DNA from: Pseudoalteromonas caenipelagi
Lineage (GTDB): Bacteria > Pseudomonadota > Gammaproteobacteria > Enterobacterales > Alteromonadaceae
DNA length: 64,000 nucleotides
Direction of reading: 5' to 3'
Assembly (NCBI RefSeq): GCF_013140855.1
Contig: NZ_JABBPG010000001.1
Coordinates: 496,001-560,000 of the forward strand
The position numbers and the translations under genes are program-made. The notes beneath the pieces are model-generated. The model was not told the DNA's origin. It saw only the letters and a list, made by a program, of their open reading frames with translations, and searched no databases. Below are positions 46,345 through 55,914 of the stretch, piece by piece; position 1 is the first letter of the stretch; each line of letters begins with the position of its first letter.

Positions 46345-48462
46345 TTAAATTGAATACTTGATGTTAAAAGACACAAAATCACGGTCTGCGAATGTATTTG
46401 TTGCGCCACCACCCCAGAAGGTGTTGTAGCCAAAGTCAAACGACCATGCATTTTGATAATTGAAATTCATGGTGACACCTAAAGACTTACGATCTTCAAC
46501 AAACAAGAACATAGGATCAGGTGTAATACCATTTACATCGTGTGAAAATACCACTCTTGGAGAAAAATTTACGCCTGCAAATAAGTTATTAAACTCACCC
46601 TTAGCGATTAAACGATAACCCCAAGCCGAAGAAGTCGGGAATGGATTCACTTCAGGACCATTTGAAACCGCTTGATGGATCAAGTCATAGCTTTTACCTG
46701 AAATGCCTTCAATCGTGCCACTTCGACCAGTCCCTGCAACGTTTAAGCGAAGCTGGTCATAGTTAGGCATATCTTTGATTGTCACAGCACCTAATTCACC
46801 AACAACCGCCCAACTATCAGCACCTAAAGACGGACCAAATAGATGAGTAGCAGTAAATTGCGCTTGCAGCGTATCTTTAAGTACATAGCCCTGTGCAATT
46901 TCACCCGGCTCAACGTAAGCGACCGCATCACCCTGACTTAACTGCGAGAAACCAGCAAAATCATCGCGACGACCAGCATAGGCTAGCTGCTCAACCATAC
47001 CGGCATAGAGTAGCTCTACGTCATCAATTTGTAGAGGTTCGTCTTGGCGGTAGGTAAACTCACCTGAAAACGCCGTTTCACCCAAAGCTGTATTAAAGCT
47101 AAGACCATAAAGCTTGATGTCTTCTGGGTATTCAATAATACCTTGCGTGAAAGCATTAAGATTGGTGATGTTGTCTTCAGTGATAGTAGTGCCAGCAATA
47201 TATGCTAAGTCTTGGGCAACAGCCGCGTTGGTAAAGTTTGATGCTTTACCTGAGATCAGTGGTCTGCGGCTATGGTAATTAATGTAATAAAGGGCAAACT
47301 CAGTGTCATTTAACTCTGGAGAGTAAATACCTAGGCGCACACCATACTGTCCACCATCTTCTGGCTCATTTTTACCTGCATCACCTTTGCCCTTTAAGGC
47401 AACTTTCGTAGGATAAGCTAGATACATTTGCGCCAATAGTTTTTGTGCTGATTCGCTACTTGTCACGCCTGCTTGCGTAACATCTAGACCTTGTGATGTT
47501 AATGCACCAAGCCAAGTTGCCTGAAGTGAATTTAACGAGTCAGTTAAATGCTGTAAATCAATGTCTGGGTTAGACGTGAAACCTAATTGGATATTTTGTG
47601 AGAAACCATTTGCTGAAGCAAAATCATTGGTAGAAAAATAGCTACCTGATGCAGGTAAGCGCGTTTCATGCCAATCATACTGATAAAAACCTTCTAACGT
47701 AACATTCTCTGTAATACCAAGTGACGCCCAAAGCATACCAACTGGGATCAGTGCTTCTTTAACCTCAGAACCTGGGGCTTTTAAGCGATCAATATCAACA
47801 GGGTTTACATTGATGCCATGGCTGATAAGCGTACTTTCACCCCAGTTTACAACCTGCTGACCCAAACGGACTGATAATGGATTTTTACCATCGTTAAGAT
47901 CAAAGTCGGCCCAAACAAACGCATCTAACAAGCGGATATCTGAGCACACCTGCTCTTTTGTTTCATCATATGAACATGGGTCTACTTTCTTACCCGAAAC
48001 AGGGTTGTTGTATGCAAAGTCACCATCTTCCATCGCAAAGTCATAGAAATACATAAAACGAGAGAAGAACCCGTAATTATCTTTGCTAATAGAAAAGTCA
48101 TGAGTCCCTTTAACTAGCTGCGAAAAGGTATCGCCCGAGTCAAAGTTTAAATTACCCGCATCGCCGTTGTTTGAATAGGCGCCTGGCGTACCCCACACTT
48201 CAGAAGAACTATAAACGGTGTTACCAGTCAATGCGTTGTAACCAGACCAATCGAATCTTGGGTGGTTACTTTTACCTACATATTGAAAATCTCTATCTTC
48301 AACACGAATACTCTGTCCGTAAGAAAAAGTCGAGTCGAATGTGATATCAAAATCACCGACTTGAAAGCTTGCAGCAAGTAAAGGTGCACTACTCATAGAT
48401 AGAGCAGCTGCACTAAGACCGAGCATGATTTTGTTTTTCACAAAAAGCGATCTTTTTATCAT
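46345..48462 (-). CDS. DUF1302 family outer-membrane protein
   Basis: 705 residues. The N-terminus MIKRSLFVKNK, a hydrophobic stretch and AAS form a signal peptide of about 31 residues. The mature part opens with FQVGDFDITFDSTFSYGQSIRVEDR and includes DAFVWADFDLND and RLGQQVVNWGESTLISHGINVNPVD, which are DUF1302 hallmarks. It has long beta-rich repeats and ends FVSFNIKYSI, compatible with a beta-barrel. First gene of the four-gene operon; two palindromes in the 240 bases upstream could be operators. Probably an outer-membrane channel or receptor for hydrophobic compounds (inference). Confidence 0.92.
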   Translation of the reverse strand: MIKRSLFVKNKIMLGLSAAALSMSSAPLLAASFQVGDFDITFDSTFSYGQSIRVEDRDFQYVGKSNHPRFDWSGYNALTGNTVYSSSEVWGTPGAYSNNGDAGNLNFDSGDTFSQLVKGTHDFSISKDNYGFFSRFMYFYDFAMEDGDFAYNNPVSGKKVDPCSYDETKEQVCSDIRLLDAFVWADFDLNDGKNPLSVRLGQQVVNWGESTLISHGINVNPVDIDRLKAPGSEVKEALIPVGMLWASLGITENVTLEGFYQYDWHETRLPASGSYFSTNDFASANGFSQNIQLGFTSNPDIDLQHLTDSLNSLQATWLGALTSQGLDVTQAGVTSSESAQKLLAQMYLAYPTKVALKGKGDAGKNEPEDGGQYGVRLGIYSPELNDTEFALYYINYHSRRPLISGKASNFTNAAVAQDLAYIAGTTITEDNITNLNAFTQGIIEYPEDIKLYGLSFNTALGETAFSGEFTYRQDEPLQIDDVELLYAGMVEQLAYAGRRDDFAGFSQLSQGDAVAYVEPGEIAQGYVLKDTLQAQFTATHLFGPSLGADSWAVVGELGAVTIKDMPNYDQLRLNVAGTGRSGTIEGISGKSYDLIHQAVSNGPEVNPFPTSSAWGYRLIAKGEFNNLFAGVNFSPRVVFSHDVNGITPDPMFLFVEDRKSLGVTMNFNYQNAWSFDFGYNTFWGGGATNTFADRDFVSFNIKYSI

Positions 48463-48553
48463 TATTTCTCCCCCTTATGGCGGGTATTTTATAATCAAGT
48501 AGTTGTTTTTTTGTTGTCGTAACGATAGAAGCGAATTATCAAAATTACAAATG

Positions 48554-48620
48554 GAACGCGTTCAATCGGTGCTTTTTAGCTTTTAGGTCGCTATTTTACT
48601 CTTGGTAAGACGTCCTACCA
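48554..48620 (-). promoter_or_regulatory. Two operator-like palindromes upstream of the DUF1302 operon
   Basis: GAACGCGTTC (48554-48563) is a perfect 10-bp palindrome. TGGTAAGACGTCCTACCA (48603-48620) is palindromic at 16 of 18 positions. They lie 92-158 bases before the DUF1302 start. The second has GntR/FadR-like half-sites (TGGT...ACCA). The regulator is unknown. Confidence 0.45.
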
Positions 48621-48699
48621 GATAATTTATAACACGTAATTTAAGTTTATAACAAACCCATTTAACAAAAATACAATACCAGTGGGCTAAAATTCGTGA

Positions 48700-48921
48700 T
48701 TAAGCAATTTTTTCAAGCGAAACAAAGTTGTTTTGGCCATCTAGACATAATCTAAAGCGCCCTCTTACACCTAATGAGGAAACAAACTTACGAATATGTG
48801 TGGCAGGAAAACGAATTCGCTTCCCACCATCCTCTGTTACCTGAATGTACTTTATACTGCCTTGATAATATTCCATACATTCATCATAGCTAAGGTACAT
48901 TGAAAAAAAATATTCCTGCAC
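48700..48921 (-). CDS. DUF2835 family protein
   Basis: 73 residues. The opening YFFSMYLSYDECMEYYQGS followed by VRFPATHIRKFVSS-like sequence (here IRFPATHIRKFVSSLGVRGRF) is typical of this small family of gammaproteobacteria. No membrane segment and no known function. It lies 7 bases after pepN and is presumably co-transcribed with it. Confidence 0.88.
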   Translation of the reverse strand: MQEYFFSMYLSYDECMEYYQGSIKYIQVTEDGGKRIRFPATHIRKFVSSLGVRGRFRLCLDGQNNFVSLEKIA

Positions 48922-48928
48922 TTTTTAC

Positions 48929-51523
48929 CTAACCTAGTGCTTTTTCAACTTTTTCAAACAAGTCATCGCTAAGATCAGTTAATTGTGACAAACGTTCTAA
49001 TTGTGCCCGCATGAGTTTACTCCTTTGCTCATCAAGTCGTTTCCAAGACATAAATGGCGTAAGCATTCTAGACGCATTTTGAGGATTGATTGCGTTAAGC
49101 TCGATGAGCAAATCACCTAATAGCTTATATCCCTCACCATCAATTCGATGGAACTCTTCTGGGTTGTTCCGCGCAAAGCTTCCGATTAGTGCTCTTACTC
49201 GATTAGGGTTTGATTTATCAAAACATGGATGCTCATATAAACTTTTTATCTTGGCAATCGCTTGCTCGCCAATTTGCGTTGCTTGCAATGCAAACCACTT
49301 ATCCATTACTAACAAATCATGACGCCACTGCGAATCGAAGTTAGCCATAGCATCCTCGGCTGTTGGCAATTGGGCATTAAAAGCGGCCTTGAGCGCACCA
49401 AATTTTAATGTCATATTGTCACTTTCCGACTGATTATCAATCCATTTTGTCACTTTATCATCGGCAACCATCGCTAAGTAATACAAACATACATTTTTAA
49501 GCGCTCGTGCGGATACTGCGTCGTGCGTAAGCTCTCCGCTTTCTTCACAGGCTTCAAAAGCCTGTTTTAAAGGCTCAACTAATTGACTTGCAATATTGCG
49601 CTCGAAACGTTTTATACAGGTATTAAGAGCATCCACAGGAGTTTGCTCAAAGCAACTTGATAAGGTATCAAAACTTGGCACTCTGATCAGTTCGGCTAAC
49701 AATGCCAAATCACCACGTCTGTCACGCAGTAGCATGCTAAATGTGTCTAGTAGCTCACTTGCAAGGGTTATATCGGAGCCGCTATTAAACTGCTCAACCC
49801 CTTTAAAAACTTCTAACTGAAAAGCTTGTTGTGCAGCTTCCCACCGTGCATAGTCGCTACTTGCATGAGCGATAATGTGGATCAATTCCGAAAGATGGTA
49901 GTCATACTTAACCAATACAGGTGCAGAGAAGTCTTCTAGCAATACCGCCACTGGTCGTTCAGGTATTCGCTCAAACACCACAGTCTGCTGTTCTTGCGTT
50001 ACATCGATTACTTTTGATACTCGTTCACCATTTACAATGAGCGGCAAGGCATGACCCGACTTATCCAGCAACTCGATGGCAAAAGGTATGTGCAACGGAC
50101 TCTGGATTGGATCATTCTGAGCATGCTTTTGTTTGATGCTACACGCATAGGTGTTGCTCTGAGCCCGATACTCTGTCTCTACCGTAAGCATTGGTGTGCC
50201 AATTTGCTCATACCATAATTTGAACTGACTTAAGTCAACATTACTGGCGTCTTGCATTGCAGCCACAAAATCATCACAAGTAACAGCACAGCCATCATGA
50301 CGTTCAAAATATAGTTGCATGCCTTTTTGGAAGTTTTCTTCACCAAGTATGGTATGCATCATGCGTATTACTTCCGCGCCCTTGTTATAGACAGTCACAG
50401 TATAAAAGTTATTCATCTCAATAACTTTATCGGGACGGATAGAATGAGCCATTGGACCCACATCTTCTGCAAATTGATGCGTTCTCATCGCCATCACAGC
50501 ATCAATGCGGTTTAAACCTCTTGAACCTAGATCACTGCTAAATTCCTGATCTCTAAAAACAGTTAACCCTTCTTTTAAAGATAATTGGAACCAGTCGCGA
50601 CACGTAACGCGGTTGCCAGTCCAGTTGTGGAAATATTCATGGCCAACAATTGACTCTATTGTGTGGTAGTCTCTATCTGTGGCAGTTTGCTGGTTTGCTA
50701 GCACGCAAGAGCTGTTAAAAACATTCAAGCCTTTATTTTCCATTGCACCCATATTGAAAAAATCGACTGCAACAATCATGTAAATATCAAGGTCATACTC
50801 AAGGCCAAAGCGCTTCTCATCCCACTCCATGGCTCTTTTCAAAGATGCCATTGCATGAGGCGCTTTAGTTAAGTTGCCTTTGTCTACAAACAATACCAAA
50901 TCAACTTTTCGACCAGAACGTGTAATAAATTCATCTTCAAGAAGGTCAAAATCCCCTGCAACCAAGGCAAAAAGATAACTAGGCTTTTTGAACGGATCGT
51001 GCCATTTTGCAAAATGACGTCCATCGGCCAATTGGCCTGACTCAATTTGATTACCATTGGAGAGCAAATGTGGCATGGATTGTTGGCCAATGACCGTCAC
51101 TGTATAAATAGTTAATACATCAGGCCTATCTAAAAAATACGTGATCTTTCTAAAACCCTCTGCTTCACATTGCGTACAATATGTACCACCTGACAGATAT
51201 AATCCTTCCAAAGAAGTATTCGTTTGTGGCGATATCTCCGTTTCTATTTCTAGCTCGAAGTCTTTCGGAAGGCCGCTAAGCAATAAATGTTCATGAGTAC
51301 ATTCGTATTGCTCGAACGGTTGACCGTCAACACTTACTGACAACAAGTTTAGATCTACTCCGTCTAGCCTTAACGAAGTTTGTTCATCTGTTGCAGTATA
51401 ACGAGCTTTTGCTTTAACGTTTGTTTTAGTCGGATGTAAATCAAAGGTAAGTTCTAAACTGGCTACCTGGTGTGAAGGTCCTTGATAGTCCTTTAGATAC
51501 TTAGCTTGAGGCTTTGTTTGCAT
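48929..51523 (-). CDS. pepN: Aminopeptidase N (M1 family)
   Basis: 864 residues (E. coli 870). Substrate motif GAMEN (about residue 259) in MGAMENKGLNVFNSS. Zinc motif HEYFHNWTGNRVTCRDWFQLSLKEGL (HExxH-x18-E, about 295-320). It removes N-terminal residues from peptides in the cytoplasm. Monomeric bacterial PepN type with a C-terminal helical domain. GAGG about 8 bases before the ATG. The upstream nhaC unit is closed by a terminator just before this start, so pepN-DUF2835 depends on its own promoter or read-through. Confidence 0.97.
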   Translation of the reverse strand: MQTKPQAKYLKDYQGPSHQVASLELTFDLHPTKTNVKAKARYTATDEQTSLRLDGVDLNLLSVSVDGQPFEQYECTHEHLLLSGLPKDFELEIETEISPQTNTSLEGLYLSGGTYCTQCEAEGFRKITYFLDRPDVLTIYTVTVIGQQSMPHLLSNGNQIESGQLADGRHFAKWHDPFKKPSYLFALVAGDFDLLEDEFITRSGRKVDLVLFVDKGNLTKAPHAMASLKRAMEWDEKRFGLEYDLDIYMIVAVDFFNMGAMENKGLNVFNSSCVLANQQTATDRDYHTIESIVGHEYFHNWTGNRVTCRDWFQLSLKEGLTVFRDQEFSSDLGSRGLNRIDAVMAMRTHQFAEDVGPMAHSIRPDKVIEMNNFYTVTVYNKGAEVIRMMHTILGEENFQKGMQLYFERHDGCAVTCDDFVAAMQDASNVDLSQFKLWYEQIGTPMLTVETEYRAQSNTYACSIKQKHAQNDPIQSPLHIPFAIELLDKSGHALPLIVNGERVSKVIDVTQEQQTVVFERIPERPVAVLLEDFSAPVLVKYDYHLSELIHIIAHASSDYARWEAAQQAFQLEVFKGVEQFNSGSDITLASELLDTFSMLLRDRRGDLALLAELIRVPSFDTLSSCFEQTPVDALNTCIKRFERNIASQLVEPLKQAFEACEESGELTHDAVSARALKNVCLYYLAMVADDKVTKWIDNQSESDNMTLKFGALKAAFNAQLPTAEDAMANFDSQWRHDLLVMDKWFALQATQIGEQAIAKIKSLYEHPCFDKSNPNRVRALIGSFARNNPEEFHRIDGEGYKLLGDLLIELNAINPQNASRMLTPFMSWKRLDEQRSKLMRAQLERLSQLTDLSDDLFEKVEKALG

Positions 51524-51534
51524 GGTTTTTCCTC

Positions 51535-51562
51535 AAAAAAACGCCCCGAATAAACAGGGCGT
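51535..51562 (-). terminator. Intrinsic terminator after nhaC
   Basis: Stem ACGCCC (51541-51546) with GGGCGT (51557-51562). On the minus strand T6-7 follows (A-run at 51535-51541). It stands only 12 bases before the pepN ATG, so it would also sit in the pepN leader. Confidence 0.85.
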
Positions 51563-51567
51563 GATGA

Positions 51568-53025
51568 TTAAGCTTGTTCTGACATAGATTTTGGCTTTAT
51601 GCGTAAGATTTTAATGCCCAAATACGCATAGATAACTGCCAGCACTGGATTAATTAAATTAAAGAATGCATATAAGGCATAGTCAAATGGATTGATCAAC
51701 AATACGCTTTGCATGTATGCGCCACACGTATTCCAAGGTATTAATGGGCTCGTTATTGTACCGCCATCCTCTAAGGTACGTGATAAATTAACGGGCTTCA
51801 GACCACGTTTTTTATACTCTTCTTTGAACATTCTGCCAGGAACAACAATGGCAATATATTGGTCTGCAGCAACAATATTTGTACCGATACAAGTTGCTAT
51901 TGTCGCTGCTATTAATGAACCTGTGCTCTTGGCTATTTTTAAAATGCTGCGAACAAAAATATCGAGTAGCCCTGTTTTTTCCATAATCGCGCCAAACATG
52001 AGTGCAGTCATAACTAGCCAAGTTGTATTGAGCATGTTTGACATACCGCCACCACTGAGCAAGTCATCCATTTTGCCGTCGCCAGTCGTTATACTGAAGC
52101 CTTCATAAAAAGTAGCCCATACCAGTTTAAAGTATCCGACTACCTCGCCCTGAGACGCATCGACCTGACTGTGAATTAAGTCGCCTTGAAACAGCATTGC
52201 CCAGACAGCCCCCACCACTGCACCGATAGAAATAGCAGGAAATGCGGGCATTTTTTTGAACGCCAGCCCCAGCAACACTAACAACGGCACGAGCATCACC
52301 GGGTTAATATTAAAGTTACCCTTTAAGATAGTAACAATCTCTTCTATACGGCCAATATCACTATTGACATCTGCACTGAAACCCATAAAAGTAAATATGA
52401 TCAGAGCGATAACAAAGCTTGGCACTGTCGTCCACAGCATATGCTGAATATGTTCGAACAGGTCGCTTCCAGCTACAGCTGGTGCTAAGTTGGTTGTTTC
52501 TGAAAGTGGGCTTAATTTATCACCAAAATAAGCGCCTGATATAACAGCACCTGCAGTAACAACTTGGTCAAGCCCAAGCCCTGTTGCAACCCCAAGCAAT
52601 GCAACACCAATGGTTGCCGCTGTCGTCCAAGAGCTACCAATGCTCATCGCAACAATACCGCATATCATACAGCTGGCTGCGTAAAACCAGCTGGGACTAA
52701 TTATCTGCAGGCCATAGTAAATTAATGTAGGCACTGTTCCTGACAACAGCCATGTACCAATCAAGGCACCTACCATCAACAGTATTAGGATTGCCCCCAA
52801 TGACAAGGTGATCCCTTTGATCATTGCTTCTTCAAGCGTTTTCCATGTGTAACCATTTTTTAGACCTACTAATGCCGCTGTAAAAGTAGCAAATAATAGT
52901 GCGATTTGATTAGGACCCGAAGAGGAACTGTCTCCATATAGATAGACTGCTGCACCTAATAAACAGACTAATACTGTGATTGGCACAAACGCATCTAAAA
53001 ACGAGGGTTGTTTAGGTTGCTTCAA
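51568..53025 (-). CDS. nhaC: Na+/H+ antiporter NhaC
   Basis: 485 residues with about 11-12 membrane segments. It has the NhaC family pattern, including SIGSSWTTAATIGVALLGVA (about 135-154), GAYFGDKLSPLSETTNLAPA (about 168-187) and the late LEDGGTITSPLIPWNTCGAYM. It exchanges Na+ for H+ across the inner membrane, useful for a marine bacterium. TTG start with GGAGAG 6 bases before it. A single-gene unit with its own terminator. Confidence 0.94.
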   Translation of the reverse strand: MKQPKQPSFLDAFVPITVLVCLLGAAVYLYGDSSSSGPNQIALLFATFTAALVGLKNGYTWKTLEEAMIKGITLSLGAILILLMVGALIGTWLLSGTVPTLIYYGLQIISPSWFYAASCMICGIVAMSIGSSWTTAATIGVALLGVATGLGLDQVVTAGAVISGAYFGDKLSPLSETTNLAPAVAGSDLFEHIQHMLWTTVPSFVIALIIFTFMGFSADVNSDIGRIEEIVTILKGNFNINPVMLVPLLVLLGLAFKKMPAFPAISIGAVVGAVWAMLFQGDLIHSQVDASQGEVVGYFKLVWATFYEGFSITTGDGKMDDLLSGGGMSNMLNTTWLVMTALMFGAIMEKTGLLDIFVRSILKIAKSTGSLIAATIATCIGTNIVAADQYIAIVVPGRMFKEEYKKRGLKPVNLSRTLEDGGTITSPLIPWNTCGAYMQSVLLINPFDYALYAFFNLINPVLAVIYAYLGIKILRIKPKSMSEQA

Positions 53026-53163
53026 ACTGAACTCTCCTATGCATGGGATTCATGCTTATTATTATTTTTTACTCACGACCTTTGGTTGTGGTAATGGTTT
53101 TATCGTTGTTATTCGTAAATTAACTGGCGTGAATAATAGCAAATTCATGGCACAAGGCGTAAC

Positions 53164-53189
53164 AAAAAAGGCGCCGTAGCGCCTTTTTA
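53164..53189 (-). terminator. Intrinsic terminator after prc
   Basis: Stem AAAAAGGCGC (53165-53174) and GCGCCTTTTT (53179-53188) with a 4-base loop, 20 bases past the prc stop codon. Symmetric, so it can also work rightward. Confidence 0.9.
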
Positions 53190-53208
53190 TGCCGATTTAG
53201 ATTAATGT

Positions 53209-55239
53209 TTATACATCATTTTTCGCTAGTCGGCCAAATGAGATCAGGTCCTGCGTAATAAGCGCAGCTTCTTCTAAGTAAGGATCAAGTTCCGATAGCA
53301 CTTCGGGTAAATCATCTAAGTTTTCTACCGGTTCCATCCCTAAGCGCTTAAGACGTTCATTATTTCTCACTAATGAGCGCTTTTCAGCCTCATCACGTTC
53401 TTTTAATCTTTGCGCCTCGACTAATGATATTTTCTTATCATCTTTTTGTTCTTTATATCGTGCAATATCGTCGTAAACATATTTAAATTCAGGCTCGTTT
53501 TTGACTCGTGACTCATGCTTAGCTTTTAAATATTCAACAACCGGTTTTAGATTGTCTAAGCTGCTAAACCTAGCCTGTTTAATGCTGTCCCAAGGTAGTG
53601 CATTGTCTTCTTGACTCTCGCCCCACTCTTCAGGCTCAATTGCCGAGGGGAGCAACACGTCAGGGATCACCCCTTTATTTTGTGTACTGCCACCGTTAAT
53701 ACGATAAAACTTAGCAATTGTATAAGTCACACTACCTAAAGCATTACTAAACAAATCATAATTTTTACTCAACCCTCTGTGCTGTTGCACAGTGCCTTTA
53801 CCAAAAGTTTGTTCACCAATTACAACTCCGCGACCATAATCTTGAATAGCAGCGGCAAAAATTTCGGATGCTGAGGCACTGTAACGATCAACCAGCACCG
53901 TCATAGGACCATCATAAAATGTAATACCATCTCGGTCTTGTTGCGCTTCAACACGATTGTAGGCTGTGTGAATTTGTACCACTGGCCCTTGTTCGATAAA
54001 TAAGCCCGTTAGTTGAGTTGCTTCATATAGTGAGCCACCACCGTTTTGACGAAGGTCGATTACAATGCCATCGACTTTTTGCTCTTTGAGCTTAGCAATT
54101 TCTACTTTTACATCTTTAGATAAGTTATTGTAAAAACTAGGTATTTCGATCACACCAATTTTACTAGTTAGATCTGAATATTTGGCCTCGAACACTTCAG
54201 ATTTAGCAGCTCTGTCTTCAAGGCGAATTTTATCACGTACAATTTCTACAACTTTAGGTGTACCGTGTGTGTCTGAGCCTTTTAAATACTGCAATCTAAC
54301 CTTAGTCCCTTTGGGACCTTTAATAAGGTCAACCACATCATCTAATCGCCAACCAATCACATCTACAAATTCTTCATTATCTTGTGCAACACCAACAATT
54401 CGGTCATCTGGTTTAATTTGCTCAGATTTATCAGCTGGGCCACCCGGTACGAGCGAGCGAATAATCGTGTAGTCTTCATCGTAGCCAAGTACTGCGCCAA
54501 TCCCTTCTAACTCAAGATCCATATCCATCTTGAACTGCTCGGCGCGACGAGGGGATAAATACGACGTGTGTGCTTCGACACTGCGTGCAAATGAATTCAT
54601 TACAACTTGGAAAGCATCTTCACTATTAGTTTGCACTAAACGCTTCAAGGTATTGTTGTATCGTTTGGTTAAAATCTCTTTGATTTCTTTCCAATCTTTA
54701 CCTGTGAGTTTTAGTCGCAATGCGTCTGACTTAACACGCTGACGCCAATATTCATCAAGTTCTTGCTGGGTCTGTGCAAACGCTATATCTTCTCGGTCGT
54801 AAAAAAATGCGTCTGGTTTATCAAACGTCATTTCTTTTTCAAGTAAAGATAACGCAAATTGAAAACGTTCGAAACGTCGCTTCATGCTTAAATTAAACAT
54901 GTCATAGGCAAATTCTAATTTGCCTGCTTTTAACGCATCATCAAACTGCTTTCTGTAGCTATTGAATTTATCAATGTCGCTTTGCAAGAAAACCGACCGA
55001 TTATAGTCAAGTGAATCAACATAACGATCAAAAATCTTTTCTGACAAAGCGTCATCGAAGCTAAATCGTTTATAGTGCTGGCGAGTAAATAAGTTGGTCA
55101 CTCGTTTGCTAGCCGTTGTATGTTGAGATTCTGGTGCTAAGACCGGAATATCCTTCTCAGTAACGGTATTTGATGATGCAAATGTTGCCCCAGATAACAA
55201 TGCGGCAACAATAGGAATGAGTGTCAACTTTTTACTCAT
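53209..55239 (-). CDS. prc: Carboxy-terminal processing protease (tail-specific protease)
   Basis: 676 residues from the ATG at 55239 (E. coli Prc 682). A GTG six bases upstream is too close to the AAGGAG ribosome-binding site, so the ATG is preferred. Signal peptide KKLTLIPIVAALLSGATFA. A PDZ domain (about 230-320, LEGIGAVLGYDEDYTIIRSLVPGGPA) precedes the catalytic Ser in DRYSASASEIFAAAIQDYG and Lys in IGEQTFGKGTVQQH (Ser-Lys dyad). It degrades periplasmic proteins with nonpolar C-termini and controls peptidoglycan hydrolases. It follows proQ after 12 bases, as in E. coli. Confidence 0.96.
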   Translation of the reverse strand: MSKKLTLIPIVAALLSGATFASSNTVTEKDIPVLAPESQHTTASKRVTNLFTRQHYKRFSFDDALSEKIFDRYVDSLDYNRSVFLQSDIDKFNSYRKQFDDALKAGKLEFAYDMFNLSMKRRFERFQFALSLLEKEMTFDKPDAFFYDREDIAFAQTQQELDEYWRQRVKSDALRLKLTGKDWKEIKEILTKRYNNTLKRLVQTNSEDAFQVVMNSFARSVEAHTSYLSPRRAEQFKMDMDLELEGIGAVLGYDEDYTIIRSLVPGGPADKSEQIKPDDRIVGVAQDNEEFVDVIGWRLDDVVDLIKGPKGTKVRLQYLKGSDTHGTPKVVEIVRDKIRLEDRAAKSEVFEAKYSDLTSKIGVIEIPSFYNNLSKDVKVEIAKLKEQKVDGIVIDLRQNGGGSLYEATQLTGLFIEQGPVVQIHTAYNRVEAQQDRDGITFYDGPMTVLVDRYSASASEIFAAAIQDYGRGVVIGEQTFGKGTVQQHRGLSKNYDLFSNALGSVTYTIAKFYRINGGSTQNKGVIPDVLLPSAIEPEEWGESQEDNALPWDSIKQARFSSLDNLKPVVEYLKAKHESRVKNEPEFKYVYDDIARYKEQKDDKKISLVEAQRLKERDEAEKRSLVRNNERLKRLGMEPVENLDDLPEVLSELDPYLEEAALITQDLISFGRLAKNDV

Positions 55240-55251
55240 ACGCACAACTCC

Positions 55252-55902
55252 TTAAACGATATATAGGCTGTCTGCTTTAGTCTTAACTTGCATGCCAGTA
55301 ACTAACTCAACGTGAACTTCATCTTTGTTCACTTCAGTTATAGTTGCATTAACAAGTGCTTGGCCTAATTTAACTTTTACTTTGTTATTAACCTTGACCT
55401 CATTCGCTGGCAATGGTTCAACTTTACCTGAACTACGCTTAGCTTGTTGAGGCTCTGGCTTCTTGTTAACTCTAGCGTTTTTATCGCCTGAACGAGAATG
55501 CGGTGCACCTTTCTTTTTGTAAGATTTTGTTTCGCCATCTTGGCGAGGACGCTGTGGCTTTTTGCGCTTAGCCATTTTTGCACGGCTTTCTTCAAGTGCT
55601 TTTTGAGCATGTTCGATGTGCTCTTGCTCTACTTTTTCAGCATCTTTGCCGTCCAGATCGATACGGAACTCATGCTTAGTAACCGCTTCTAGATATCGCC
55701 AGTTCGAAGTGTATTTACGCAATGCTTGACGCACCTGCGTTTTACTTACCTTCTCGGAGCCTTCGATTCGCTCAGCAATATCTTTAAAAATACCTACTTT
55801 TAATGGCTTTATGCCATCTTTTTGTTTAAAACACTGAGGAAATTCTGAATATAGAAAATCCAGTACCTCATTAATATCTTTTAGCTTGTTTGTGGTTTCC
55901 AT
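55252..55902 (-). CDS. proQ: RNA chaperone ProQ
   Basis: 216 residues (E. coli 232). The N-terminal FinO/ProQ domain (about 5-120) has INEVLDFLYSEFPQCF, IKPLKVGIFKDIAER, VSKTQVRQALRKYTSNWRYL. A Lys/Arg-rich linker (about 105-165) follows, and a C-terminal Tudor-like domain (VKVKLGQALVNATITEV). It binds structured small RNAs and mRNA 3' ends. It is upstream of prc, the E. coli order, and follows a 93-residue gene by 12 bases. Confidence 0.95.
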   Translation of the reverse strand: METTNKLKDINEVLDFLYSEFPQCFKQKDGIKPLKVGIFKDIAERIEGSEKVSKTQVRQALRKYTSNWRYLEAVTKHEFRIDLDGKDAEKVEQEHIEHAQKALEESRAKMAKRKKPQRPRQDGETKSYKKKGAPHSRSGDKNARVNKKPEPQQAKRSSGKVEPLPANEVKVNNKVKVKLGQALVNATITEVNKDEVHVELVTGMQVKTKADSLYIV

Positions 55903-55914
55903 GTTTGAACCTAT

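Noticed and set aside
51692..52108. 138-residue plus-strand ORF opposite nhaC
   Set aside because: Antisense shadow of a membrane protein gene. Hydrophobic codons give long open frames on the other strand.
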